Positions 1 to 5,312 of a stretch of 9,400 nt of DNA are shown piece by piece. A model generated the notes under the pieces. That model had not been told where the DNA came from. It was given only the letters and a program-made list of their open reading frames with translations, and did not search any database. Positions within the stretch are counted from its first letter, which is position 1; the number at the start of each line of letters is the position of its first letter. Source of the stretch: UBA9410 sp036123635. Lineage in GTDB: Bacteria; Actinomycetota; Acidimicrobiia; Acidimicrobiales; MedAcidi-G1. The stretch is taken from contig JAZADL010000177.1 in the NCBI GenBank assembly GCA_036123635.1, positions 1-9,400 of the forward strand. The letters are read 5' to 3'. Both the position numbers and the translations under genes were made by a program.

Positions 1-124
1 TTTTGGCCGGGGCCTTCTTCGCTGGGGCCTTCTTGGCGACAGTCTTTTTGGCCGGGGCCTTCTTCGCTGGGGCCTTCTTGGCGACAGTCTTTTTGGCCGG
101 GGCCTTCTTCGCTGGGGCCTTCTT
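1..124. repeat. 45-bp perfect tandem repeat, about 2.8 copies, inside the lysine-rich gene
   Basis: Copies begin at 1, 46 and 91. The first two are identical over 45 bp, and the third is identical over 34 bp (91-124) before diverging near the start codon. The array continues past the left edge. The unit is 15 codons and is itself made of three related 15-bp subunits, so copy changes keep the reading frame. Confidence 0.95.
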
Positions 125-145
125 CGCCGTGCTCTTAGCGGCCAT
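1..145 (-). CDS. N-terminus of a lysine-rich (KAP-repeat) basic protein, partial
   Basis: Only the first 48 codons are present; the gene runs off the left edge. The start is ATG at 145-143, preceded by a strong ribosome site, GGGAGGAGG (159-151), with 5 nt spacing. After a short lead (MAAKSTAKK) the protein is built from five-residue units APAKK, APAKK, TVAKK, giving a 15-residue repeat that is identical at DNA level. There is no signal peptide or membrane segment. Such Lys/Ala/Pro tails are known from histone H1-like and mycobacterial HU-type nucleoid proteins. They are also known from N-terminal extensions of actinobacterial DksA/TraR-type zinc-finger proteins, which in several actinobacteria are encoded near divIVA. 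By inference it binds DNA or RNA through charge. The fold of the missing C-terminal part decides the identity, so I give no symbol. It is the first gene after divIVA, separated by 153 nt, so it may have its own promoter, although I could not find a convincing one. Confidence 0.8.
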   Translation of the reverse strand, partial: MAAKSTAKKAPAKKAPAKKTVAKKAPAKKAPAKKTVAKKAPAKKAPAK

Positions 146-185
146 CACCGCCTCCTCCCAAGTGCCGCCGAGATGACGACCCACG

Positions 186-203
186 ATCGGACACGGGTCC
201 GAT
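186..203. other. 7-bp perfect hairpin in the divIVA to lysine-rich gene gap
   Basis: ATCGGAC (186-192) and GTCCGAT (197-203) are perfect inverted arms around a 4-nt loop. They lie about 40 nt upstream of the lysine-rich gene's start, in a 153-nt gap. There is no T-run on the minus-strand side, so it is not a classic terminator. It could be a weak stop after divIVA or a leader structure. The rest of the gap (146-298) shows only the ribosome site at 151-159 and no promoter I can defend. Confidence 0.3.
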
Positions 204-298
204 GGGCCGAGGAGCGTACCGGTCTCTCCCTGAATCCGGTGGGATCCCGAGGTTCGGATGGGAAAGCCTGATCGGCCCAGTGCAGCTCCGAGTTCAGA

Positions 299-988
299 TC
301 AGGAACCGTCGTCGGCGAAGAACGCATCAAGGTCTTCCCCGTCACCCCCCACCCCTCCAACCGACGGGGGCACAGAGTGAAGACGTGTCACCACCTCAGC
401 AGACCGGCCGGCCTCCACCACGGGAGCAGGGGGCGATGCAACAGCAGGTTCCATGGACATCGGTTCCGGCCGGGCCTCGAGCACGACTGCCGGCCGATCC
501 TCCACTCCCTCAACAAGGGTCCGGAGGTCCTCCACGGCCCGCAGGAGGCGGTCCCGGTGGGCAGCTACCAACTCCGCTGTCACGTCGATCTCTTCTCGAA
601 CTAGGTCCCGCTCGGCTTCCAGTCCGACCATCTGCTCCAGCATTCGGGCTCGACCATCCTGGATAGATTCCCGAATTTCGGCGTCAGCCGCCGTTCGAAG
701 GTCCGCCGCCTCGGCCCGGGCGTCAGCCATCAGGCTCGCCGCTTCAGCCGCCGCCGTGGCAATCCCGGCTTCCGCCTCCGCTCGGGCGGTACGGGCAGCG
801 TCCAACTCTTCAGCCAGTTGCCGCTCGGCCAACTCCGCGCGTTCTCCGGCGCGTCGCGCTGCAGTTCGTACGTCCTCGATCTCACGACGAGCCCGGTCCA
901 GTAGGTCATCGACCTCGACAGGGTCGTAGCCCCGCATCTTCGTGCCGATATGAACGTCGTCAAGCTCGTGCAGGATGTCCTCGTCCAT
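299..988 (-). CDS. divIVA: DivIVA / Wag31-like polar and septal coiled-coil protein
   Basis: The 229-residue protein has a DivIVA N-terminal domain with the hallmark RGYDPVEVDDLLDRA at residues 19-33. A long Ala/Glu/Arg-rich coiled coil follows (about 28-160), then a Pro/Val-rich, probably disordered stretch (165-212) and an acidic end (DLDAFFADD). In the family, the N-terminal domain sticks to strongly curved membrane at poles and septa and recruits growth or division partners. Bacillus DivIVA has an exposed Phe-Arg just before GYD for membrane contact; here the pair is Met18-Arg19. The segment between the DV-H turn and RGYD is also about three residues shorter than in Bacillus. The ATG at 988 is forced by an in-frame TAG at 1000-998, yet the GGAGGT site nearly touches the ATG. 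The gene is last in the sepF-yggT-divIVA group, 64 nt after yggT. Confidence 0.93.
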   Translation of the reverse strand: MDEDILHELDDVHIGTKMRGYDPVEVDDLLDRARREIEDVRTAARRAGERAELAERQLAEELDAARTARAEAEAGIATAAAEAASLMADARAEAADLRTAADAEIRESIQDGRARMLEQMVGLEAERDLVREEIDVTAELVAAHRDRLLRAVEDLRTLVEGVEDRPAVVLEARPEPMSMEPAVASPPAPVVEAGRSAEVVTRLHSVPPSVGGVGGDGEDLDAFFADDGS

Positions 989-994
989 ACCTCC
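989..994 (-). promoter_or_regulatory. divIVA ribosome site abutting the start codon
   Basis: GGAGGT reads directly into ATG, leaving only 1 nt between GGAGG and the start instead of the usual 5-9. The in-frame TAG at 1000-998 rules out a start further upstream, and the next in-frame ATG is codon 18, inside the conserved domain. Confidence 0.5.
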
Positions 995-1031
995 AGACTA
1001 CCGCCGCGCCTCCTGCTGCTTCGGGCACCTC

Positions 1032-1053
1032 ACCGGCTGGTAATCAAGCCGGT
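1032..1053. other. 7-bp hairpin overlapping the yggT stop codon
   Basis: ACCGGCT (1032-1038) and AGCCGGT (1047-1053) form perfect arms around an 8-nt loop. The arm at 1047-1053 includes the last base of the yggT TGA. No T-run follows on the transcript side. It may be a partial terminator, an RNA 3'-end protector or chance; it lies between yggT and divIVA. Confidence 0.3.
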
Positions 1054-1310
1054 CAACTACACAAAAGACCCATCAGGATGGAAATCCCAAAGAAGGCCAC
1101 AATGGGTGACAGGTCCAGGGCCATAGCGCCCATACGTAGTGGCGGAAGCACACGGCGTAGCGGTCCGAGGACGGGATCAGTCACCAGGTAGAGAAAGCCA
1201 GCCACTGTGGCTGCCGTACCGTCCGGCGAGATCGGGAACCAGCTCAACACCACCCGCACGATTAGGACCAGCAGGTACAACTGGAGGAGCGAGCAAAGCA
1301 GGGCCGCCAC
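1053..1310 (-). CDS. yggT: YggT/YlmG family small membrane protein
   Basis: This 85-residue protein has the standard YggT plan of two membrane helices. The first is at about 4-24, ending in the family signature RVVLSWFP. A short loop carries the conserved TDPVLGPLRRVLPPL, and the second helix is at about 62-83, after LDLSPIV. The biochemical role is not settled; bacterial and plastid relatives are linked to membrane or nucleoid organisation and to division. The start is GTG at 1310-1308, 12 nt after the sepF stop, with GGTGG-type pairing potential just upstream (GGGGTGGACG). Its position between sepF and divIVA is the conserved ylmG position, which supports the assignment more strongly than the short sequence alone. 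Confidence 0.9.
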   Translation of the reverse strand: MAALLCSLLQLYLLVLIVRVVLSWFPISPDGTAATVAGFLYLVTDPVLGPLRRVLPPLRMGAMALDLSPIVAFFGISILMGLLCS

Positions 1311-1322
1311 CGTCCACCCCGA

Positions 1323-1814
1323 TCAGTCGGCGAGGCGTCGGCGGTCTTCCGACGACACCTCCACATCCACCGGTGTCATCAAGTACACCTGGTGGGTGAC
1401 CTTCTCCAGCTGGCCCTCTCCGCCGTAACAGACCCCACTGGCGAAATCGATGATCCGCCGAGACAGGTCAGCGTCTACGCCCTGGAGGTTCACGATTACT
1501 GGCTGCTTGGCAATGAAGCGGTCGGCTATTTCCTGGCAGTCGTTGAACGACGACGGCGAGACGGTGACGGGCTTGGCGGTGGCTGCCGCCTTCAGGGGTC
1601 GAACTGTTCCAGTCGGTTCGGCCGGGATGGCCCGAACCGTGTTCGACTGCGGGACCTTGGTCAACAGGGGGCCAGCCGTTCCACTGGTCTCGGCGGCTGC
1701 CCGGGCTTCGGCAAACTCGGTGGACGACAGCGGTCCGCGGAGGACCGGTTCGTCTCCGTAATCCTCATATGCCTCGTCGGGCCCCAGGCCCAGCCACATC
1801 ATCAACTTCTTCAT
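1323..1814 (-). CDS. sepF: SepF, FtsZ-binding membrane anchor of the division ring
   Basis: SepF lies on the inner membrane face and bundles and tethers FtsZ filaments. From the ATG at 1814 the protein has 163 residues. An amphipathic, membrane-binding start (MKKLMMWLGLG) leads into an acidic Tyr-rich stretch (DEAYEDYGDE). A Pro/Ala/Thr-rich linker runs to about 80, and the SepF domain (about 81-152) contains VIVNLQGV, RRIIDFASG and QVYLMTPVDV. I chose ATG 1814 because family members start right at this helix and a GGTG pairing site lies 3 nt upstream. GTG at 1820 or 1841 would add 2 or 9 residues with no better ribosome site. The frame stays open upstream to the yggS stop. With no ftsA in the window, SepF is the likely FtsZ tether, as in other actinobacteria. 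It sits 12 nt before yggT and downstream of a strong hairpin that may reset its transcription. Confidence 0.93.
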   Translation of the reverse strand: MKKLMMWLGLGPDEAYEDYGDEPVLRGPLSSTEFAEARAAAETSGTAGPLLTKVPQSNTVRAIPAEPTGTVRPLKAAATAKPVTVSPSSFNDCQEIADRFIAKQPVIVNLQGVDADLSRRIIDFASGVCYGGEGQLEKVTHQVYLMTPVDVEVSSEDRRRLAD

Positions 1815-1881
1815 CTGCACCCGATCGTCCGGCGCCGCCACCGACCATTCGTCGGCAATAGCTCCGAGCGTACTGGCCCAA

Positions 1882-1912
1882 TCCGGGCCGATGAGGACAA
1901 CATCGGCCCGGA
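1882..1912 (-). terminator. 12-bp GC-rich hairpin after yggS, candidate terminator or RNA 3' end
   Basis: TCCGGGCCGATG (1882-1893) and CATCGGCCCGGA (1901-1912) are perfect inverted arms with a 7-nt loop. The structure starts 1 nt after the yggS TGA (1916-1914) and lies about 70 nt before the sepF ATG. On the transcript the hairpin is followed by TTGGGCC, so there is no U-tract. GC-rich hairpins without U-tracts have been proposed as terminators in high-GC bacteria, but it could equally be an attenuator or a processing and stability element. Confidence 0.5.
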
Positions 1913-1913
1913 G

Positions 1914-2582
1914 TCAGCATCCACCCCGAGGGGGGCGGTCTCCGAACAGTGCCCGGCCAACCCGGACCAGCGTCGAACCACTCGCGACAGCCAGTTCGAG
2001 GTCCTCGGTCATTCCCATCGAGCGCTCAACGAGACCGAGGGAATCGGCTAGGTCAGTCACCACCCGGAAGGCTCGACCGGTGGCCGCAGCATCACCCTGG
2101 GCGCCGACCGTCATCAGGCCGTCGACCTGGAGTCCAGCATCCAGGGCCTGCCCGACCAGGCCCTCCACGGCGCCGGGTGAACAGCCCCCTTTCCCGGGAA
2201 AGCCGAGTGGATCGACCTGAACCATGATCCGGCCGCCTGGAGCTCGCCGGGCGATCTCGGACACCAGGGCAGACCGATCCACGGTCTGCCAGACCGCCAC
2301 CCGGCCGGCCAAGCGTCGAACCTTGTTGCGCTGGACGCTACCGATAACGTGCCACGCCACTTCCCGGCCAGCCAGAGCGTCGTCTTTGGTCAGAATTTCC
2401 TGGGCGTAATTCTCTCCCACTGCATTGTGCCCGGCAGCCAATACCGCTTCTACGGCCTCCGGCCCAAATGCCTTGGTAACCGGAAGGAGACGAGTCCGTC
2501 CTCCACTGAGACGGGCCAGCCGTTCCTCGAGGCCATGGATACGGTCAGCAACGGCTGTTGGGTCGATCGAAAAACCGTTCAC
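1914..2582 (-). CDS. yggS: YggS/YlmE (PLPBP family) pyridoxal-phosphate homeostasis protein
   Basis: This is a single-domain alanine-racemase-like barrel that binds pyridoxal 5'-phosphate and buffers its level; no enzymatic reaction is established for the family. The 222-residue length is typical. Visible motifs are LLPVTKAFGPE with the cofactor lysine K37, VGENYAQE (about 55-62), WHVIGSVQRNK (77-87), the phosphate-loop region GFPGKGG (127-133), GLMTVG, and SMGMTEDLELA followed by GSTLVRVGRALFG (188-214). The start is GTG at 2582-2580, overlapping the pgeF TGA as GTGA, with GAGGAGG 4 nt upstream. The longer open frame to 2663 lies inside pgeF and its extra residues look unlike the family. The 4-nt overlap suggests translation coupled to pgeF. 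This is the ylmE position in the ylm division cluster. Confidence 0.95.
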   Translation of the reverse strand: MNGFSIDPTAVADRIHGLEERLARLSGGRTRLLPVTKAFGPEAVEAVLAAGHNAVGENYAQEILTKDDALAGREVAWHVIGSVQRNKVRRLAGRVAVWQTVDRSALVSEIARRAPGGRIMVQVDPLGFPGKGGCSPGAVEGLVGQALDAGLQVDGLMTVGAQGDAAATGRAFRVVTDLADSLGLVERSMGMTEDLELAVASGSTLVRVGRALFGDRPPRGGC

Positions 2583-3271
2583 GGTGCCTCCTCGAGGATG
2601 ACCACCATCGCCTGACGGCAGGCGGTCCCAGTCGCCCGGTAGGACCAGTAACGGTCGTCGCACGATGTGCAGGCCCCATCAAGTACCACCACCGGGATCG
2701 ATAAGCCGTCAAGTACCGTCCGGACCCCTGCTGTCAAGTCGGCAGCTGGTCGACCGTCGCTCGTTCGGGACCGGACAGATGGTCCGAGCCGACCCTCAAG
2801 GTTCTGGAGGTCATCCTCTCCAAACTCATAGCAGCAGGCGCCGATGTGCGGTCCCACCACAGCCTCCGCTGCCACACCTCCCCGGGTTAGAACCGCCTCG
2901 GCGGTGCGTTCCAGGATCCCCGCTGCCAGACCCCTCCATCCCGCGTGTGCAATAGCCACAACTCCGGCGGGTGCGATAAGAGCCACCGGCACACAATCCG
3001 CCACCTGGATCGCCAGCGGAGCGACGGTCGTTGCCGTCACGAGGGCATCGGCCGAACTACCGGAGCCCCTACCGGGTTCGGGCACGTCGATCACTGTGGT
3101 TCCGTGGACTTGGTGAACCCACGCCCACGGGCCGGCCACGACCTCCTTCCGGCGGGAGGTCAGCAGGTCCTCCGGGCCGCCGACGGCCAGATCGCCGTCG
3201 GCGGCCTCGGACATGATGACCCGGGCCGTCCGGCCCGACGGGAGACTCCGCCGGACCAGTTCCCGGGCCAT
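2579..3271 (-). CDS. pgeF: PgeF/YfiH/YlmD multicopper-oxidase-fold peptidoglycan editing enzyme
   Basis: The protein has 230 residues and belongs to the DUF152/YfiH family, once annotated as laccase or polyphenol oxidase. E. coli YfiH removes wrong L-Ser-containing UDP-MurNAc precursors, and related members act on purine nucleosides, so the substrate here is not certain. Metal-site motifs are all present: WVHQVHG with His56, QVADCVPV with Cys93, and AIAHAGWRG with His109. Also present are GPHIGACCYEFG (140-151), DLTAGV and CTSCDDRYWSYR (201-212). The N-terminal part before His56 is short and lacks the clear GGVS/NLG motif of many relatives. The ATG at 3271 lies 6 nt after the ftsZ stop with GTAGGGG upstream, so it is very likely cotranscribed with ftsZ. 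It is cytoplasmic, with no signal peptide. The end overlaps yggS by 4 nt. Confidence 0.93.
   Translation of the reverse strand: MARELVRRSLPSGRTARVIMSEAADGDLAVGGPEDLLTSRRKEVVAGPWAWVHQVHGTTVIDVPEPGRGSGSSADALVTATTVAPLAIQVADCVPVALIAPAGVVAIAHAGWRGLAAGILERTAEAVLTRGGVAAEAVVGPHIGACCYEFGEDDLQNLEGRLGPSVRSRTSDGRPAADLTAGVRTVLDGLSIPVVVLDGACTSCDDRYWSYRATGTACRQAMVVILEEAP
2587..2593 (-). promoter_or_regulatory. ribosome site fixing the yggS start
   Basis: GAGGAGG lies 4 nt before the GTG at 2582-2580, inside the last codons of pgeF. It decides in favour of the short yggS form over the ATG-like open frame reaching 2663. Confidence 0.8.
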
Positions 3272-3277
3272 CGGCCC

Positions 3278-4339
3278 CTACCTGAGAAAACTCGGTACGT
3301 CCAGGTCGTCGTCGCCATCAGCGAACACGTCGCTGATGGCGTCGGACCCAAGGATCGGGTTAGCCGGTGCGGCAGACGGGCGATCGCCGTCCCACCGGTC
3401 GAAGCCAGCGGCAATCACCGTCACCCGTACGGTGCTACCCATCTCGTCGTCGACCACGGTCCCGAAGATGATGTTGGCGTCTGGGTGGGCCACGCCGTGG
3501 ACCACACTGGCCGCCTCGTTGACCTCGAACAGGCCGAGATCACGTGGGCCAGAAATGTTCAGAAGAATTCCTCGAGCACCCTCAATCGAAGCCTCGAGTA
3601 GTGCGCTTGAGATGGCCTTACGAGCCGCATTCAGGGCCCTCCCATCGCCGGTGGCCTCTCCCACACCCATCAGGGCCGACCCGGCGTCCTGCATGACCAT
3701 CTTCACGTCGGCGAAGTCGGTGTTAATCAGGCCAGGAGTGGTGATAAGTGTCGTTATCCCCTGAACGCCCTGGAGGAGGATCTCGTCGGCCGTATCGAAG
3801 GCATTCAGTAAAGGTGTCGACTCGTCGGAGATGTCAAGAAGTCGATCGTTGGGGATGACTATCTGTGTGTCGACCTTGTCCTTGAGGTGGACGATGCCCT
3901 GCTCGGCCTGCACGGAGCGCCGACGGCCCTCGAAACCGAATGGCCGTGTCACCACACCGATTGTCAGAGCGCCGGCAGCCTTCGCTACCTCGGCCACGAT
4001 GGGGGCTCCACCGGTTCCGGTTCCGCCACCTTCGCCCGCCGTGATAAAGACCATGTCGGCACCCTCCAGCGCCTCCTCGATTTCGGCCCGATGTTCCTCG
4101 GCAGCCTGCCGTCCGATCTCCGGGTCACTCCCTGCACCAAGACCCCGGGTGAGGTTCCTGCCGATATCCAGCTTCACGTCGGCGTCGCTCATAAGTAGTG
4201 CCTGAGCGTCGGTATTCACGGCGACGAACTCGACACCCTTCAGGCCAGCATCGATCATTCTATTGATGGCGTTCACGCCGCCGCCGCCGATGCCGACGAC
4301 CTTGATTACGGCCAAGTAGTTCTGTGGGTTCCCCACCAT
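3278..4339 (-). CDS. ftsZ: FtsZ, tubulin-like cell division GTPase
   Basis: FtsZ polymerises with GTP into the mid-cell ring. From ATG 4339 it has 353 residues. NYLAVIKVVGIGGGGVNA (7-24) forms the first nucleotide loop and GGGTGTG (104-110) is the tubulin signature. The synergy (T7) loop NTDFADVK (206-213) keeps the catalytic Asp residues but has Thr where Val or Leu is usual. After the globular domain (to about 312) there is only a roughly 30-residue linker, then the conserved tail DDDLDVPSFLR (343-353), which binds SepF and other anchors. An ATG at 4384 would add 15 residues (MGLAHPSIRGNRTTL) that the family lacks; M at 4339 matches known FtsZ starts and has AGGA 8 nt upstream. A candidate promoter and inverted repeats precede it. 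pgeF starts 6 nt after its stop. Confidence 0.98.
   Translation of the reverse strand: MVGNPQNYLAVIKVVGIGGGGVNAINRMIDAGLKGVEFVAVNTDAQALLMSDADVKLDIGRNLTRGLGAGSDPEIGRQAAEEHRAEIEEALEGADMVFITAGEGGGTGTGGAPIVAEVAKAAGALTIGVVTRPFGFEGRRRSVQAEQGIVHLKDKVDTQIVIPNDRLLDISDESTPLLNAFDTADEILLQGVQGITTLITTPGLINTDFADVKMVMQDAGSALMGVGEATGDGRALNAARKAISSALLEASIEGARGILLNISGPRDLGLFEVNEAASVVHGVAHPDANIIFGTVVDDEMGSTVRVTVIAAGFDRWDGDRPSAAPANPILGSDAISDVFADGDDDLDVPSFLR
3313..3341. other. 11-bp perfect hairpin in the 3' end of ftsZ
   Basis: CGCCATCAGCG (3313-3323) and CGCTGATGGCG (3331-3341) are perfect arms around a 7-nt loop, in codons for the poorly conserved linker of FtsZ (around ISDVFAD), some 30 nt before the stop. 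The coding need here is weak, so the pairing is not obviously forced by protein sequence. Confidence 0.45.
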
Positions 4340-4396
4340 CAGTGTCGTCCTATTTCCTCGTATTGAGGGATGGGCCAATCCCATACCCTAAAGTAA

Positions 4397-4422
4397 AGGT
4401 CGAGGGTTTGATTCCTTGACCT
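4397..4422. promoter_or_regulatory. 9-bp near-perfect inverted repeat upstream of ftsZ
   Basis: AGGTCGAGG (4397-4405) and CCTTGACCT (4414-4422) are inverted around an 8-nt spacer with one non-Watson-Crick position. On the transcript strand it is followed by TTACTTT. It lies about 60-80 nt before the ftsZ ATG and just downstream of the candidate promoter. An operator, leader hairpin or weak terminator are all possible. Confidence 0.35.
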
Positions 4423-4437
4423 CTTTAAGTGGTCAGA

Positions 4438-4467
4438 AGACTACGAGTGGTGGTCGTTCATCGTCAA
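4438..4467 (-). promoter_or_regulatory. candidate housekeeping promoter for ftsZ
   Basis: On the minus strand TTGACG (4467-4462) and TAGTCT (4443-4438) are separated by 18 nt, close to the TTGACA/TATAAT pattern. Transcription would start near 4430, leaving a leader of about 90 nt that carries the inverted repeat at 4397-4422. Dedicated ftsZ promoters upstream of ftsZ are known in actinobacteria. The call rests on two hexamers only. Confidence 0.35.
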
Positions 4468-4497
4468 CCCGACAGGGAAACTCATCGCGATCTCAGC

Positions 4498-4516
4498 AAG
4501 TGGTCCGACGCCACTT
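4498..4516. other. 6-bp hairpin directly after the ftsQ stop
   Basis: AAGTGG (4498-4503) and CCACTT (4511-4516) flank a 7-nt loop. ftsQ ends in tandem in-frame stops TGA-TAA (4520-4515), and the stem begins at the second stop. No U-tract follows, so it is a weak terminator candidate at best. One arm belongs to GACCACTT, which recurs at 4434-4427. Confidence 0.3.
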
Positions 4517-4517
4517 A

Positions 4518-5312
4518 TCAGCCACATCGAACCTCATCTCGTCTAACCACCGGGTTCTCGTGGATCGACACGTCGATCGACACCACACACCCAAGCACTA
4601 CCCGGGACAAGACGGTTGCAAGCGACCGCATCTCGTCTCGGTAGTCGTCCCCCCGACCCAAGTCAGCGCCCACCCCACCGACCAGTTCGGCTCGAACACC
4701 ACTTCCCGTGGGAACCAGTGCCACGATCCACGCCCTTAGGTCGGCTGTCACCGCTGATGCTGCCTCAAGCAGGGCGCCGACTCCCGTGATCCGTGTGCCC
4801 TCCGGCCCCAGCCGATCCACTCTGATAGTCGGCAGGTCAGCTTCCGGAATCACTGGAATTTCCAGGACCGTGGCCGAACTGTCCAGCAACGCCCATCGCC
4901 CCATCAGGTCCACCGCATTGACCGCTGCCTGGCGCTCCATGAACCAGATCCGTACCGTGCCCGGCCAGTCGCGTGTCACCTTCGCCTCGGCCACCCAGGG
5001 AAGCGTGGCCACGCGCCGGGCTGCAGTCTCTGATGACACTCCGACCATAGGCTCACCCTTCCGAATTCCGCTCACCTCGACGACCAGCGACCGATCTAAC
5101 CGGCCACCTACGCCATCCACCAGCACTTCGTCCACGTCCAGGAGGGCGGACCGCGTCGCTGCGAACGCTCCGACGATCAGGACGACCAGGGCCAACAGAG
5201 ACCACACCCACCAGAGGCGGCGAACCGCTGGCTTCTCTTCGATAGACCCGGCCCCCGCCTCGTCCAGAGAGCCCGGCTTATCGGTATGGCTAACTGGTGG
5301 CTGACCGTCCAT
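4518..5312 (-). CDS. ftsQ: FtsQ/DivIB divisome membrane protein
   Basis: This is a bitopic 264-residue protein with a cytoplasmic tail (1-32), one membrane helix (about 33-52) and an outer POTRA domain (about 57-126). The POTRA domain starts at SALLDVDEVLVDGV and holds LPWVAEAKVTRDWPGTVRI (104-122) and MER. A less conserved FtsQ domain follows to about 245. FtsQ links FtsL/FtsB and the septal synthases to the ring. The ATG at 5312 overlaps the murB stop by 1 nt (TGATG), which suggests coupling. The ribosome site is weak. The end has a double stop, TGA TAA, and a non-coding gap of 178 nt then precedes ftsZ, so this gene closes the upstream wall-synthesis run. No ftsA follows it, unlike in E. 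coli and Bacillus. Confidence 0.95.
   Translation of the reverse strand: MDGQPPVSHTDKPGSLDEAGAGSIEEKPAVRRLWWVWSLLALVVLIVGAFAATRSALLDVDEVLVDGVGGRLDRSLVVEVSGIRKGEPMVGVSSETAARRVATLPWVAEAKVTRDWPGTVRIWFMERQAAVNAVDLMGRWALLDSSATVLEIPVIPEADLPTIRVDRLGPEGTRITGVGALLEAASAVTADLRAWIVALVPTGSGVRAELVGGVGADLGRGDDYRDEMRSLATVLSRVVLGCVVSIDVSIHENPVVRRDEVRCG

Noticed and set aside
453..929. Plus-strand open frame (158 aa) opposite divIVA
   Set aside because: The product is almost only Ser, Arg and Ala, a typical shadow of an Ala/Glu/Arg-rich coiled coil in GC-rich DNA; no ribosome site or known domain.
222..1877. Shared GTACGCTC octamer on the minus strand upstream of the lysine-rich gene and of sepF
   Set aside because: It looks -10-like (TACGCT), but neither copy has a credible -35 box at the right distance, and two copies of an 8-mer are weak evidence.
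1392..2051. Plus-strand open frame (219 aa) opposite sepF and the end of yggS
   Set aside because: It is antisense to two well-supported genes, crosses their boundary and the hairpin, and shows no recognisable motif.
2189..2202. Perfect 14-bp palindrome CTTTCCCGGGAAAG
   Set aside because: It falls on the codons of the conserved YggS loop GFPGKGG, so protein sequence explains most of it; with no loop it is a poor RNA hairpin.
2583..2663. 27-residue N-terminal extension of YggS
   Set aside because: It overlaps the conserved end of pgeF, and the GTG at 2582 has a strong ribosome site.
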